DNA of 64,000 nt, from NCBI GenBank assembly GCA_024405875.1, contig JAKSOA010000007.1, positions 1-64,000 of the forward strand, read 5' to 3'. Position numbers and translations under genes: made by a program. The notes under the pieces were generated by a model. The model saw nothing but the letters and a program-made list of their open reading frames with translations. It made no database searches and was not told the origin of the DNA. Every line of letters begins with the position of its first letter. Positions within the stretch are counted from its first letter, which is position 1. This document shows positions 53,160-63,972 of this stretch, one piece after another. Source of the DNA: Paludibacteraceae bacterium (lineage in GTDB: Bacteria; Bacteroidota; Bacteroidia; Bacteroidales; Paludibacteraceae).

Positions 53160-55064
53160 ATGTCAGATACAAAAGATAAATACCCACTTCTCTCTTCAAT
53201 AGAGTATCCCTCAGATTTAAGAGAACTTGATAAGTCTCAACTACCTGCGTTGTGCTCAGAACTGCGTTCGTTCATAGTTGACGCCTTGTCAAGGAATCCC
53301 GGACACCTTGCCTCAAGCCTTGGTGCTGTGGAACTTACGGTGGCTCTGCACTATGTTTTTGACACCCCGACCGACAAACTTGTATGGGACGTAGGGCATC
53401 AGGCATACGCTCATAAGATACTAACAGGTAGAAAAGATGTTTTTGAGACCATTCGTCATTTTCACGGATTGAGCGGTTTCCCGAGCCCCAAAGAGAGTGG
53501 TTATGACACATTTGTGGCAGGTCACGCCTCTAACTCAATATCCGCCGCGCTTGGAATGGCGGTGGCGGGCAAACTTGAGAATAAGAGAGACAAGGTTGTG
53601 GCTGTAATAGGAGACGGGGCTATGACAGGCGGTCTTGCCTTTGAGGGCTTGAATAATGTCTGTGTGAACCCTAATAATCTGCTTATTGTGCTTAATGACA
53701 ACAATATGTCTATTGATATGCCTGTAGGCGGAATGAGCAAGTACCTTACTGACATAACCACATCAAGGTTCTATAATGATTTCCGTTTCAAGTCCTATCA
53801 TCTTTTGCGCAAGATAGGGTTAATGAATGACAGCAAGAAGAACAAACTTATGCGAATGGGCACGTCTATAAAGAATAATGTATCGGGTTCGCATAATATT
53901 TTTGAGGGTTTGAACATAAGATACTTCGGGCAGGTTGACGGGCACGATGTCTTGCAACTTGTGAAGGTTTTGAATGATATAAAGGATTTTGAGGGTCCAA
54001 GGGTTCTCCATATAAAGACTGTTAAGGGCAAGGGATATGAGCCGGCAGAGAAAGACGCCATTGTGTGGCACGCTCCCGGACTGTTTGTTCCAGAGACTGG
54101 AGAACGTATAAAGTCTGATAAATCGGGGCTTGTTAGATACCAGGATGTCTTTGGTCAGACTCTTTTAGACCTTGCTGAACGTAATGAGAAGATAATTGGC
54201 ATAACACCGGCAATGCCTACGGGTTGCTCAATGAATATTATGGCTGAGAAGATGCCTAATCGTGTATTTGATGTAGGCATAGCGGAGGGACACGCCGTAA
54301 CATTCTCCGCAGGTCTTGCAAAGGAGGGTTTGATGCCGTTCTGTAACATATATTCATCATTTATGCAGCGTGCGTATGATAATGTAATCCACGATGTCGC
54401 CCTGCAGAAACTTAATATGGTTATCTGTCTTGACCGTGCCGGTCTTGTAGGGCAGGACGGACCCACACACCACGGAGCGTTTGACATAGCCTATATGCGT
54501 CCGATTCCTAACCTCACAATAGCGTCTCCGCTAAATGAAAGGGAGTTAAGAGACCTCTTATACACAGCCCAACTGCCTGATAAAGGTCCTTTTGTCATAC
54601 GTTATCCAAGAGGCAAGGGCGTAGGAGCGGAGTGGAGAGATGCGGAGATGAAGGAGATTAAGATTGGAAAAGGTGTTACTCTTAAAGAAGGTACAGATAT
54701 AGCCGTGCTTACATTCGGACCTCTTGGGAATGAGGCTGCAAATGCCATAGATGAACTTGATGAAAAAGAGCGTGGAAAGGTAGGTCTTTATAATATGCGC
54801 TTTGTGAAACCTATTGACACACAGTTGCTTGACGAGATTTCACTCAGGTATAAGAAGATTCTGACGGTTGAGGACGGAGTACGCACAGGAGGTTTTGGAA
54901 GTGCCGTCTTAGAGTATTTAAGTGATAAGGGTTGCGCTATTCCTGTAATAAGATTGGGATTGCCAGACTCATTCATAGAGCACGGCACACCAGCCGAACT
55001 TTACAAACTTACAGGACTTGACAAGGATGCCATAAAAGAGAGTATATGCCAAAACTTAAAATAG
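53160..55064 (+). CDS. dxs: 1-deoxy-D-xylulose-5-phosphate synthase
   Basis: 634 residues. A thiamine diphosphate enzyme that joins pyruvate and glyceraldehyde 3-phosphate in the first step of the methylerythritol phosphate isoprenoid route. [17 protein letters not shown] (~77-93), [16 protein letters not shown] (~156-171) with the ThDP/Mg motif, and [18 protein letters not shown] (~427-444) are all present. First gene of the rightward block; the M23 peptidase gene starts inside its last codons (19-base overlap). Confidence 0.98.
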   Translation: MSDTKDKYPLLSSIEYPSDLRELDKSQLPALCSELRSFIVDALSRNPGHLASSLGAVELTVALHYVFDTPTDKLVWDVGHQAYAHKILTGRKDVFETIRHFHGLSGFPSPKESGYDTFVAGHASNSISAALGMAVAGKLENKRDKVVAVIGDGAMTGGLAFEGLNNVCVNPNNLLIVLNDNNMSIDMPVGGMSKYLTDITTSRFYNDFRFKSYHLLRKIGLMNDSKKNKLMRMGTSIKNNVSGSHNIFEGLNIRYFGQVDGHDVLQLVKVLNDIKDFEGPRVLHIKTVKGKGYEPAEKDAIVWHAPGLFVPETGERIKSDKSGLVRYQDVFGQTLLDLAERNEKIIGITPAMPTGCSMNIMAEKMPNRVFDVGIAEGHAVTFSAGLAKEGLMPFCNIYSSFMQRAYDNVIHDVALQKLNMVICLDRAGLVGQDGPTHHGAFDIAYMRPIPNLTIASPLNERELRDLLYTAQLPDKGPFVIRYPRGKGVGAEWRDAEMKEIKIGKGVTLKEGTDIAVLTFGPLGNEAANAIDELDEKERGKVGLYNMRFVKPIDTQLLDEISLRYKKILTVEDGVRTGGFGSAVLEYLSDKGCAIPVIRLGLPDSFIEHGTPAELYKLTGLDKDAIKESICQNLK

Positions 55065-56035
55065 ACAAGTCACATTACCGTTTTAACCCGCATACGCTAA
55101 AGTATGAGAAGATAGTGCGCGGATGGGGGTACTATGCGGGAGTTGTGCTGGGCTATATAGGCATTGGAGCGGCGTTCGGAGTGTTGTTTTTTTTCATCTA
55201 CACCTCATTTATGCAATCACCGCAGGAGAGGCAACTTGCCGATGAGAACAACAGGTTACGAGCTCAGTATAAAGTCCTCTCACACCAACTTGATGATGCC
55301 CTAAAGGTTATGGACGATATTTGTGAGCGTGATGAGAATTTTTACAGAGTTATTCTTGAGACAGACTCACTTCCAAAAAGTCTGCGTACCGGTAATTATG
55401 ACTTTACGGCACGTTATGACAAATGGAATGATATGCGTGCAAGCGCTATTGTGAAGGAGAATACCAAAAAGATGGATATACTTAACCGTATGCTCTATGT
55501 GCAGAGCGCCTCTTTTGATGAACTTGTCAAACTTGCGCAGCAGAGTGAGGATAGACTGAAGCACATACCCGCAATACAACCCGTTCTGAATAAGGATTTG
55601 AAACGTACGGCATCGGGGTACGGAAGGCGTATGGACCCTATATACCAGACAATAAGATTTCACAAGGGAATGGACTTCTCAGCACCTGTAGGCACTGAGA
55701 TATTCGCCACAGGAGCGGGAACTATAAAGTATATGGGTTGGAAGCAAGGGTATGGTAATTTGGTGATAATAGACCACGGATATGGCTATATTACCTATTA
55801 CGCCCACATTAGTAAGTTTAAAAAGGGTTTGTTCAGAGGATGTAAGGTGAATCGTGGTGATGTAATAGCGTTTGTTGGAAATACGGGCAAGTCAACCGGT
55901 CCGCACCTGCATTATGAGGTGCACGTTGACGGCAAGGTTCAGAACCCTCAGAACTATTACTATCTGGATTTATCACCGGAACAGTATGATGAGATGATAA
56001 GAATAGCGGCAAGCAACGGAAAAATGTTTGATTAA
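55046..56035 (+). CDS. M23-family peptidoglycan metallopeptidase
   Basis: 329 residues. A short cytoplasmic N-terminus, one membrane helix ([23 protein letters not shown], ~29-51), a coiled-coil periplasmic stalk (~60-180), then an M23 domain: [15 protein letters not shown] (His and Asp zinc ligands), [10 protein letters not shown] and [14 protein letters not shown] (last ligand pair). It cuts cell-wall cross-bridges or activates other hydrolases. It overlaps dxs, an arrangement also seen elsewhere in Bacteroidota. Confidence 0.95.
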   Translation: MPKLKIDKSHYRFNPHTLKYEKIVRGWGYYAGVVLGYIGIGAAFGVLFFFIYTSFMQSPQERQLADENNRLRAQYKVLSHQLDDALKVMDDICERDENFYRVILETDSLPKSLRTGNYDFTARYDKWNDMRASAIVKENTKKMDILNRMLYVQSASFDELVKLAQQSEDRLKHIPAIQPVLNKDLKRTASGYGRRMDPIYQTIRFHKGMDFSAPVGTEIFATGAGTIKYMGWKQGYGNLVIIDHGYGYITYYAHISKFKKGLFRGCKVNRGDVIAFVGNTGKSTGPHLHYEVHVDGKVQNPQNYYYLDLSPEQYDEMIRIAASNGKMFD

Positions 56036-56075
56036 TTGTTAATTGTTAATTACTAATTACTAATTGCTAATTGTT
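56033..56075. repeat. TTAATTG/TACTAAT spacer repeat
   Basis: TTAATTGTTAATTGTTAATT followed by ACTAATT heptads before the MerR gene; an apparent upstream TTG start (56064) lies inside it. Confidence 0.6.
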
Positions 56076-56429
56076 ATGAAGCTTGAAGGTAAACTATACT
56101 ACTCAATAGGTGAGGTGGCGGAGATGCTGGGGCTCACAACCTCACTATTGCGTTATTGGGAGAAGGAGTTTACTAACATAAAGCCGTCAATGAACAGCGC
56201 CGGCAAACGTATATACAAAGATGAGGATATACAGCAGGTACGCATTGTGCAGTATCTGTTGAAGGAGAAGAAAATGACCATAGAGGGTGCTAAACAGCAC
56301 TTGAAAGGACACAAACACACATTTAAGGAGAATCTTTCAAATGTGAATGTAGTAGATGAACTGCTGAGAATAAAGGAGCAGTTATATGAGATAAGGAAAT
56401 CATTAAGTCTGATAGAGGAACAAAAATGA
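56076..56429 (+). CDS. MerR-family transcriptional regulator
   Basis: 117 residues from ATG 56076. LYYSIGEVAEMLGLTTSLLRYWEKEFTNIKP is the MerR winged helix-turn-helix; KRIYKDEDIQQVRIVQYLLKEKKMTIEGAKQHL completes the DNA-binding domain. The C-terminal part is a short dimerising coiled coil with no metal-binding Cys or effector domain. It overlaps nnrD by four bases (ATGA). The target is unknown. The start was chosen downstream of the spacer repeat. Confidence 0.93.
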   Translation: MKLEGKLYYSIGEVAEMLGLTTSLLRYWEKEFTNIKPSMNSAGKRIYKDEDIQQVRIVQYLLKEKKMTIEGAKQHLKGHKHTFKENLSNVNVVDELLRIKEQLYEIRKSLSLIEEQK

Positions 56430-57241
56430 ATTTACAAGATGCGGTAAAACTATACAAGCCACGTAACCCCGAAGGGCATAAGGGCTCTTTCGGTAAGGCG
56501 TTGCTAATAGCCGGTAGCACAGGAATGATGGGTGCCGCCGTCTTATGTACAAAGGCTTGTCTGAGAAGCGGAGTAGGGCTGTGTCACCTTTCCGGACCTA
56601 TGGAAGGTATGCTTGTGGCTCAAATATCACTGCCTGAGGCTATCTACAGAGTAGGTCTGGACAAATTAAGCGCATTTGACGCCGTAGGTTGCGGTTGTGG
56701 CATAGGAAAGAGCCCCGATGCCATAGGTAGGGTTGATTTTCTGTTGAACAATTCACTGCGTTCAGTAGTTTTGGACGCTGACGCACTGAACATTATCGTA
56801 GAGAGATGGTGGCTCTCAAGAATACCGTTCGGAGCCATACTTACGCCGCACAGCGTAGAATTTGAACGTCTGTACGGGTCAAAAGCCTCATCACGTGAGG
56901 AACAGATAAAGCAGGCTGTGGAGTTTGCCGATAAGCGTCACTGCATAGTGGTGCTTAAGGGTGCGGGTACTGCCGTGATTAATGAAAAAGGAGATGTTGA
57001 CATAAACACAACAGGAAACAGCGGAATGGCTACAGCAGGCAGCGGAGATGTGCTGACAGGCATAATAACAGGGTTGATAGCCCAAGGTTATGAGAGATAT
57101 GACGCCGCCCGTTTGGGTGTTTTCCTGCACGGACTTGCCGGTGACATAGCGGCGGAGGAGAAGTGTCAGGAGTCAATATTGGCAAGCGATATAATAGAAG
57201 CAATACCAAAAGCATTTAAAAAGATAATATATGGAAAGTAA
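56426..57241 (+). CDS. nnrD: ADP-dependent NAD(P)H-hydrate dehydratase
   Basis: 271 residues of the YjeF C-terminal (carbohydrate kinase-like) family. [21 protein letters not shown] near the start and [24 protein letters not shown] (~188-211) are the ADP- and substrate-binding words. It repairs hydrated NADH and NADPH. Only the dehydratase half is present; the epimerase (NnrE) half that is fused in many bacteria is absent here and must be separate if it exists. The end overlaps the alaS start by 11 bases. Confidence 0.93.
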   Translation: MNLQDAVKLYKPRNPEGHKGSFGKALLIAGSTGMMGAAVLCTKACLRSGVGLCHLSGPMEGMLVAQISLPEAIYRVGLDKLSAFDAVGCGCGIGKSPDAIGRVDFLLNNSLRSVVLDADALNIIVERWWLSRIPFGAILTPHSVEFERLYGSKASSREEQIKQAVEFADKRHCIVVLKGAGTAVINEKGDVDINTTGNSGMATAGSGDVLTGIITGLIAQGYERYDAARLGVFLHGLAGDIAAEEKCQESILASDIIEAIPKAFKKIIYGK

Positions 57242-59861
57242 AATGATGACATCAAAAGAGATTCGTAAGTCCTTTCTTGATTTTTTCGCTTCAAAAGGAC
57301 ATCAGATAGTACCGTCCGCCCCGATGGTTGTAAAGGATGACCCTACGCTTATGTTCACAAACGCAGGTATGAACCAGTTTAAGAACATAATTTTGGGGAA
57401 TGACCCTATAAAATATCCACGTGTTGCAGACTCACAGAAGTGTCTGCGTGTAAGCGGAAAGCATAATGACTTGGAGGAGGTTGGCCACGACACCTACCAC
57501 CACACAATGTTTGAGATGCTTGGAAACTGGAGTTTCGGAGACTACTTTAAGGCTGAGGCTATAGCGTGGGCTTGGGAGTACCTTACAGAGGTCTTGAAAC
57601 TTGACAAAGACCGCCTCTATGCAACTGTGTTTGAAGGGGCTCCCGCTGAAGGATTAAGCCGTGATGATGAGGCCGCCGCCATCTGGGAGAAATATATTGC
57701 CAAAGAGCGCATAATAAACGGAAACAAGCACGACAATTTCTGGGAGATGGGCGACACAGGTCCTTGCGGTCCCTGCTCAGAGATTCACATTGACCTGCGT
57801 TCAGATGATGAGCGTAAAAAGGTAAACGGACGAGACCTTGTGAATAGTGACAATCCGCAGGTGATAGAGATATGGAACAATGTATTTATGCAATACAACC
57901 GTATGGCTGACGGACACCTTGAACCATTGCCAAAAAAGGTTATAGATACAGGTATGGGCTTTGAGCGTCTCTGTGTAGCAGTACAAGGTAAGAAATCAAA
58001 CTATGATACTGACGTGTTCCAGCCATTGCTTAAAGCGGTGGGTGAGATTTGCGGTTGTGAATATGGCAATGATGCGAAGACCGATGTGGCGATGCGTGTT
58101 ATCGCAGACCACATACGTACAATATCATTCGCCATAACAGACGGTCAGTTGCCATCAAACGCAAAAGCAGGCTATGTGATACGCCGTATCTTGCGTCGTG
58201 CGGTGCGTTACGGATATACATTCCTCGGTTGCAAGGAGGCGTTTATGTACAAACTAATCCCCGCTCTTATTGACAATATGGGAGAGGCGTATCCTGAGTT
58301 AAAAGCACAGCAAGACCTCATAACAAAGGTTATAAAAGAGGAGGAGGATGCGTTCCTGCGCACACTTGAGACAGGTATCCGTCTGCTTGACAAGGTTATG
58401 GCAGACACAAAGAAGGCAGGAAAGAGCATTATTGCAGGCGTTGACGCATTCACACTCTATGACACTTTCGGATTCCCGCTTGACCTCACCCAACTTATAC
58501 TAAAAGAGAACAACCTTGAAGCGGATATTGAAGGCTTTAACGAAGAGATGCGGAAACAGAAGGAACGCGCGCGTAACGCCGCCGCAGTTGAGACAGGAGA
58601 CTGGGTTGTACTTGCAGAGGGGGAGACGGAGTTTGTAGGTTATGACGTTACAGAGTGTGACGCTAAGATACTGCGTTACCGCAAATTGTCACAAAAAGGC
58701 AAGGATTTCTACCAAATAGTGCTTGACAAAACACCATTCTATGCGGAGATGGGTGGTCAGTTGGGCGATACAGGTGTACTTGAGAGCGTTAATGAAAAAG
58801 TGGAGGTTACAGATACAAAGAGAGAGAACAACCTGCCTGTACACATAGTCAAGAGAATGCCGGAGAATCCCGCCGCAACATTTGTCGCAAAGGTTAACAA
58901 GGAAAATCGTGCGGCAACGGAGGCTAACCACTCCGCCACACACCTGCTTCAAGAGGCGCTCCGTAATCTGCTTGGAACACACGTTGAGCAGAGAGGCTCA
59001 TTTGTTTCACCAACTCTTCTGCGTTTTGACTTCTCACACTTTGAGAAACTCACACCAGAGCAGATAAGAGAGGTGGAGCATTCTGTAAACCGTAAGATAC
59101 GTGAGAACATTCCACTATGTGAACACAGGAATGTACCTATTGCAGAGGCTAAGAAACTTGGAGCAATGGCGCTCTTTGGAGAGAAGTACGGTGACAGTGT
59201 GCGTGTAATCCAATACGGCTCATCAATAGAACTCTGCGGTGGCACACACGTGAAATCAACAGGAAACATAGGTTTCTTCAAAATATTAACGGAGAGTTCT
59301 ATTGCCGCAGGCATACGCCGTATAGAGGCTGTCACCGCATATCAGGCGGAACTCTATGTGGAACAGTGCCAGACACGCATAGGTACAATCAGGGAACTGT
59401 TCAACAATGTCCCAGATATAGCGGTAGCCGCACAGAAACTTATAGAAGACAATGCCGGGCTACGCAAGCAGGTTGAGAATTTCCTTGTTCAAAAGGCTCA
59501 TCAACTTAAGGAGACCTTAATAGAGAGGGCAATTGATAAAAACGGCATCAAGATTATAAGATATGTGGGAGAGGAGAACCCTGACCTTATAAAGAATATG
59601 CTTCCTGCACTGAAAGACAAGTTTGCCGATGGTAAATTCCTTATAGTGTTAGGAACAAAATGGCAAGGCAAGCCAACACTTACCATAGCAATGTCAAAAT
59701 CAATGAATGAGGCAGGCTACAATGCCGGCGCAATGGTTAAGGAGGCAGCCAAACTAATACAAGGTGGTGGCGGCGGTCAGCCGTTCTTTGCCTCAGCAGG
59801 CGGTAAGAACCCCGATGGCATTCAAGATGCAGTTCAATATGTAATAGATTCAATAAAATAA
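57231..59861 (+). CDS. alaS: Alanyl-tRNA synthetase
   Basis: 876 residues, full length. Class II catalytic core at the N-terminus ([31 protein letters not shown], then [10 protein letters not shown]), the editing domain with zinc ligands HSATH ([12 protein letters not shown]) and CGGTH, and the C-terminal oligomerisation region ending [19 protein letters not shown]. Translation may begin at 57231 or at the closely following ATGs (57243, 57246); the first overlaps nnrD. Confidence 0.98.
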   Translation: MESKMMTSKEIRKSFLDFFASKGHQIVPSAPMVVKDDPTLMFTNAGMNQFKNIILGNDPIKYPRVADSQKCLRVSGKHNDLEEVGHDTYHHTMFEMLGNWSFGDYFKAEAIAWAWEYLTEVLKLDKDRLYATVFEGAPAEGLSRDDEAAAIWEKYIAKERIINGNKHDNFWEMGDTGPCGPCSEIHIDLRSDDERKKVNGRDLVNSDNPQVIEIWNNVFMQYNRMADGHLEPLPKKVIDTGMGFERLCVAVQGKKSNYDTDVFQPLLKAVGEICGCEYGNDAKTDVAMRVIADHIRTISFAITDGQLPSNAKAGYVIRRILRRAVRYGYTFLGCKEAFMYKLIPALIDNMGEAYPELKAQQDLITKVIKEEEDAFLRTLETGIRLLDKVMADTKKAGKSIIAGVDAFTLYDTFGFPLDLTQLILKENNLEADIEGFNEEMRKQKERARNAAAVETGDWVVLAEGETEFVGYDVTECDAKILRYRKLSQKGKDFYQIVLDKTPFYAEMGGQLGDTGVLESVNEKVEVTDTKRENNLPVHIVKRMPENPAATFVAKVNKENRAATEANHSATHLLQEALRNLLGTHVEQRGSFVSPTLLRFDFSHFEKLTPEQIREVEHSVNRKIRENIPLCEHRNVPIAEAKKLGAMALFGEKYGDSVRVIQYGSSIELCGGTHVKSTGNIGFFKILTESSIAAGIRRIEAVTAYQAELYVEQCQTRIGTIRELFNNVPDIAVAAQKLIEDNAGLRKQVENFLVQKAHQLKETLIERAIDKNGIKIIRYVGEENPDLIKNMLPALKDKFADGKFLIVLGTKWQGKPTLTIAMSKSMNEAGYNAGAMVKEAAKLIQGGGGGQPFFASAGGKNPDGIQDAVQYVIDSIK

Positions 59862-59865
59862 TAAT

Positions 59866-61149
59866 ATGGCACAGAAATTAAGTACAATATGCGTACAGGC
59901 TGGATGGAAACCTACAAATGGTGAGCCACGCATACTTCCTATCTATCAGAGTACGACATTCAAGTATGACACAACGGCACAGATGGCTGATTTGTTTGAC
60001 CTTAAGGTGCCCGGGTATTTCTACACAAGACTACAGAACCCTACAAATGACAAGGTTGCTGAAAAGATAGCGGCTCTTGAGGGTGGAGTGGCGGCAATGC
60101 TGACATCATCGGGGCAGGCGGCTAACTTCTACGCTGTTTTTAATATATGTCAGGCTGGAGACCACTTTGTTAGCGCCGCTTCAATCTACGGCGGTACTTA
60201 TAATCTCTTTAATGTTACAATGAGAAAACTTGGCATTGACGTTACTTTTGTTGACGCCGATGCCTCAGAAGAAGAGATTTCAAAGGCATTCCGCCCCAAC
60301 ACAAAGGCACTCTTTGGTGAGACAATAGCAAATCCGGTTCTCAGTGTGCTTGATATTGAGAAATTCGCACGCATAGCGCACAAGCACGGCGTGCCTCTTA
60401 TAGTAGATAATACTTTCCCTACACCAATAAACTGCCGCCCGTTTGAGTTCGGCTGTGATATAGTGACACACTCAACCACTAAGTATATGGACGGTCACGC
60501 AATGACTGTGGGTGGCTGCATAGTTGACAGCGGAAACTTTGACTGGGAGAAGTACCACTCTAAGTTTGCAGGACTTACAGAACCTGATGAGTCATATCAC
60601 GGACTTGCATATACAAAGGCATTTGGTAAGGGTGCGTATATTACAAAGGCTACCGTACAACTTATGAGAGACCTTGGCTCAATACAGGCGCCACAGAACG
60701 CATTTTTATTGAATATAGGTCTTGAAACATTGCATTTACGTGTTCCACGACATTGTGAGAACGCCCAAAAGGTTGCAGAGTTCCTTGAAAAGCAGGAGCA
60801 GGTGGCTTGGGTTAACTACAGCGGACTAAAGAGCAGTAAGTATTATGAACTTGCTCAAAAGCAGTTCACCAATGGTCAGTCTTGCGGAGTGGTTACATTC
60901 GGACTGAAAGGCGGACGTGAGGTTGCCATTAAGTTTATGGACAGCCTTAAATTCTGCTGTATAGCCACGCACGTTGCTGACGCACGTACCTGTGTGCTTC
61001 ATCCGGCGAGCCACACACACCGCCAACTCTCTGATGAGCAACTGCGTGAGGCTGGTATCAATCCAGACCTTATCCGCTTCTCTGTAGGCATAGAAGACGC
61101 CGATGACATTATTAATGATATTACGCAAGCACTGAAACAATGCCAGTAA
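59866..61149 (+). CDS. metY: O-acetylhomoserine aminocarboxypropyltransferase (sulfhydrylase)
   Basis: 427 residues. A PLP enzyme of the Cys/Met metabolism family that makes homocysteine directly from O-acetylhomoserine and sulfide. YFYTRLQNPTNDKVAEKIAALEGG (~47-70), LIVDNTFPTP and the PLP Lys in THSTTKYMDGHAMTVGG (~202-218) are present; the length is that of MetY rather than the shorter MetB/MetC. It overlaps metA by 10 bases. Confidence 0.95.
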   Translation: MAQKLSTICVQAGWKPTNGEPRILPIYQSTTFKYDTTAQMADLFDLKVPGYFYTRLQNPTNDKVAEKIAALEGGVAAMLTSSGQAANFYAVFNICQAGDHFVSAASIYGGTYNLFNVTMRKLGIDVTFVDADASEEEISKAFRPNTKALFGETIANPVLSVLDIEKFARIAHKHGVPLIVDNTFPTPINCRPFEFGCDIVTHSTTKYMDGHAMTVGGCIVDSGNFDWEKYHSKFAGLTEPDESYHGLAYTKAFGKGAYITKATVQLMRDLGSIQAPQNAFLLNIGLETLHLRVPRHCENAQKVAEFLEKQEQVAWVNYSGLKSSKYYELAQKQFTNGQSCGVVTFGLKGGREVAIKFMDSLKFCCIATHVADARTCVLHPASHTHRQLSDEQLREAGINPDLIRFSVGIEDADDIINDITQALKQCQ

Positions 61150-62057
61150 ACATTCCCAAAGGATTACCTGCAATAGACACTCTTAAAAAGGAGAATATAT
61201 TTGTGATGGATAATGAGAGGGCGAGCAATCAGGATATACGCCCGCTCAAGATTGCTATTGTAAACTTGATGCCTCTTAAGATAACCACTGAGACAGACCT
61301 TATACGTCTGCTCTCAAACTCTCCGTTGCAGATAGAAATTGATTTCATAAAGTTGAAGAGCCATACTTCAAAAAACACTCCTATCAAGCATATGCAGATG
61401 TTCTACAAGACATTTGACAGCATTAAGAGCGAGAAATATGACGGAATGATAATAACGGGGGCGCCTGTTGAGAAGATGGATTTCAGAGAGGTTAACTATT
61501 GGAGTGAGATAACGGAGATATTTGATTGGGCTCGCCATAACGTAACCTCAACACTCTATATCTGTTGGGCTGCCCAGGCTGGACTCTATCACTACTATGG
61601 TGTGCCTAAGTATGACTTGCCTGAGAAGAAGTTCGGGGTGTTCAAACACGTTGTGCTTGACAAGAAGAACCCGATATTCCGTGGCTTTGATGATGAGTTC
61701 TTTGTTCCTCACAGCCGTCACACAGAGATTCATAAGGCCGATATTGAGAGGAAAAGGGGGTTGAAAGTCATTTCTGAGTCAGAAGAGGCGGGCGTTTATA
61801 TGGTGATGGGCAGGGGCGGAAGAGAACTCTTTGTCACAGGACATTCAGAGTATTCCCCTTTGACACTTGACACAGAGTACCGCCGTGACCTTGACAAAGG
61901 ACTTCCTATAAACAAACCAGTGAACTACTACCGTGATGATGACCCTGACAAAGGACCTGTTGTACGTTGGAAGAGTCACGCAAACCTGCTCTTTACCAAT
62001 TGGCTCAACTACTTTGTATATCAGGAAACGCCTTATAACATAGAAACTATCGAATAG
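61140..62057 (+). CDS. metA: Homoserine O-acetyltransferase (MetA family)
   Basis: 305 residues. The catalytic Cys is C142 (YICWAAQAG), with H235 and E237 in FVTGHSEYSP, matching the known numbering of the family. Position 111 is Glu (GAPVE); established work on MetA enzymes shows Glu here selects acetyl-CoA, whereas Gly selects succinyl-CoA. With metY overlapping upstream this gives a consistent acetyl route to homocysteine, despite the family's usual succinyltransferase label. Its final codons form one arm of a 21-bp hairpin. Confidence 0.96.
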   Translation: MPVNIPKGLPAIDTLKKENIFVMDNERASNQDIRPLKIAIVNLMPLKITTETDLIRLLSNSPLQIEIDFIKLKSHTSKNTPIKHMQMFYKTFDSIKSEKYDGMIITGAPVEKMDFREVNYWSEITEIFDWARHNVTSTLYICWAAQAGLYHYYGVPKYDLPEKKFGVFKHVVLDKKNPIFRGFDDEFFVPHSRHTEIHKADIERKRGLKVISESEEAGVYMVMGRGGRELFVTGHSEYSPLTLDTEYRRDLDKGLPINKPVNYYRDDDPDKGPVVRWKSHANLLFTNWLNYFVYQETPYNIETIE

Positions 62058-62090
62058 TTTCTATGTTATAGGCGTTATAAGACCTTTTTT
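62029..62090 (+). terminator. Terminator hairpin formed by the last codons of metA
   Basis: Arm 62029-62050 (inside metA) pairs with 62054-62074 over 21 bp with one bulged T and a 3-base loop; the stop codon (62055-62057) is in the second arm. TTATAAGACC and a run of six T follow. Confidence 0.75.
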
Positions 62091-62099
62091 ATTGGGACA

Positions 62100-62160
62100 C
62101 ATTCCCAAACCTTTGCGTGCTTCGCACGGACCACATAAGTGGTCTTGTCGCTACGCTCCG
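62100..62160. repeat. Small hairpins before the U32 gene
   Basis: GTGC-TTCG-GCAC-like hairpin (62117-62128) and GACCAC-ATAA-GTGGTC (62130-62145), then a TCGCTACGCTCCG word related to the REP-like family. Confidence 0.5.
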
Positions 62161-62178
62161 TAATTAACAAGTTGAATA

Positions 62179-63972
62179 ATGCAAATAGAACTGCTATCTC
62201 CCGCTAAGACTGCTGACATCGGCATTGAGGCAATATTGCACGGTGCTGATGCGGTTTATATCGGGGCGGCGGAGTACGGGGCTCGTAAGGCGGCAGGTAA
62301 TAGCATTGAGGATATTGAGCGGCTTGTCAACTTTGCTCACATATATGGCGCAAAGGTCTATGTAACTGTAAATACCATAATTAGGGATACTGAAATCAGC
62401 AGTGTGGAGCGTCTTATTACAGAACTATATAATATAGGTGTTGACGCTCTCATAGTCCAGGATTTTGGTAATCTTAAAATGAATATTCCTCCCATTGCGC
62501 TTCACGCAAGCACGCAGATGCACAATCTGACGCCTGAAAAGGTGCGTTTTCTTGAAGATATGGGTTTTTCACAGGTGGTTGTAGCCCGTGAGTGCTCTGC
62601 AGAAGACATTGCAAGGATAAGAGAAGCGACAAAAGTGCGTCTTGAGGCTTTTGTTCACGGGGCGAGATGCGTTAGTTACAGTGGCAGGTGCTATGCGAGT
62701 GCCGCTTTAACGGGTAGGTCAGCGAATAGGGGTGAGTGTGCTCAGATATGCCGTCTGCCTTTTCAACTCCAAGATGCCCACGGACATAATTTAGGTGTGC
62801 GTAACTATCTTTCAATAAAGGATATGGACCGTAGTGATGAGATAGAGGAGATGATAAACGCAGGTGTCACATCATTCAAGATAGAGGGCAGGCTTAAAGA
62901 TGTTGACTATGTTAAAAACATTACAGCCTATTATAGGGGATTGATTGACAGTGTGCTGAAAAAACATAAGGAGTGGAACCGCTCATCTGATGGTCTCTCT
63001 TCATATAACTTCACGCCAAATAAGTTCAAAAGTTTTTTCCGTCTGTATGATATCAGTACGCCAAAGTCGGTGGGAGAGTATGTGGGGATAGTTAAAAGTG
63101 AAGAAATAAAAAAGAAAAGTTTTTATGTGAATGTGGTGAGTGGGGTGGAACTTCATAATGGTGACGGGTTTTGTTTCTTTGACGAATCGGGAGAGTTTTT
63201 CGGATTTCGTGCCAATAAAGTTTGCAAATTAAATGACACTGAAAATCTTTGGAGTGTTGAAACTTTGGAAAGTATGCCTGTAAAAAATGGTGTTAAACTT
63301 TTCAGAAATTTTGACATCCAATTTCAAACAATGTTGTCAAAACCCACTGCAACACGCCGTATTGGTGTTCAGGTGGAACTAAAAGATAAGACTCTGACAA
63401 TTTTTGATGGAGTTAATGAAATTTCAGAAATAGTTGAAATAGAGTCTCAAGTTGCAAAAAATGACCAGACAGAAGCAATTAAGAGGCAACTTTCAAAACT
63501 TGGAGATACACCTTTTGTTGCAACTGAGGTTAATGTTGACAGTCAGTGGTTCTTTCCAATGAGTACTCTTTCCGCTGCACGTCGCTCAGTTGTTGACAAA
63601 CTTATCTTGCTACGACAGAACAGGGCTGTTGCCACAAGAGAGATTTTTTCAGTCAGGAACCCTGATGCGGTTTATCCTCAAAAGAGTGTGGATTATTCTG
63701 AAAATGTGGCAAACTCACTTGCAAGAGAGTTTTACGGAGAGCACGGAGTTTCTGATATTGCAGATGCGTTTGAGATAAACGCCCCGGAGGGCAGTGTGCC
63801 GGTTATGTTCTGCAAGCATTGCGTAAGACGTTCCATCGGGGCGTGTAAGAGAGAGAATACGGCAAAGAGTAGAGAATTGGCGGAGCCGCTACACCTTATA
63901 TATAAAGATTACTATCTTCGCCTTGAGTTTGATTGCAAGAACTGCATTATGAGGGTAGTATCAGAGAAGTAA
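62179..63972 (+). CDS. U32-family peptidase / RNA-modification-type protein
   Basis: 597 residues. The N-terminal ~290 residues are a U32 TIM-barrel: LSPAKTADIGIEAILHGADAVYIG, HASTQMHNLTPEK, and the iron-sulfur Cys set in GARCVSYSGRCYAS and NRGECAQICR. The C-terminal extension ends with more Cys pairs (FCKHCVRRSIGACK, FDCKNCIM). Family members include RlhA, which hydroxylates 23S rRNA, and TrhP, which hydroxylates tRNA; the exact substrate of this long Bacteroidota form cannot be told. The start is the ATG after AACAAGTTGAATA. Confidence 0.92.
   Translation: MQIELLSPAKTADIGIEAILHGADAVYIGAAEYGARKAAGNSIEDIERLVNFAHIYGAKVYVTVNTIIRDTEISSVERLITELYNIGVDALIVQDFGNLKMNIPPIALHASTQMHNLTPEKVRFLEDMGFSQVVVARECSAEDIARIREATKVRLEAFVHGARCVSYSGRCYASAALTGRSANRGECAQICRLPFQLQDAHGHNLGVRNYLSIKDMDRSDEIEEMINAGVTSFKIEGRLKDVDYVKNITAYYRGLIDSVLKKHKEWNRSSDGLSSYNFTPNKFKSFFRLYDISTPKSVGEYVGIVKSEEIKKKSFYVNVVSGVELHNGDGFCFFDESGEFFGFRANKVCKLNDTENLWSVETLESMPVKNGVKLFRNFDIQFQTMLSKPTATRRIGVQVELKDKTLTIFDGVNEISEIVEIESQVAKNDQTEAIKRQLSKLGDTPFVATEVNVDSQWFFPMSTLSAARRSVVDKLILLRQNRAVATREIFSVRNPDAVYPQKSVDYSENVANSLAREFYGEHGVSDIADAFEINAPEGSVPVMFCKHCVRRSIGACKRENTAKSRELAEPLHLIYKDYYLRLEFDCKNCIMRVVSEK

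Noticed and set aside
59862..59865. SAM or other sulfur riboswitch before metY
   Set aside because: Only four bases separate alaS and metY, so there is no room for one.
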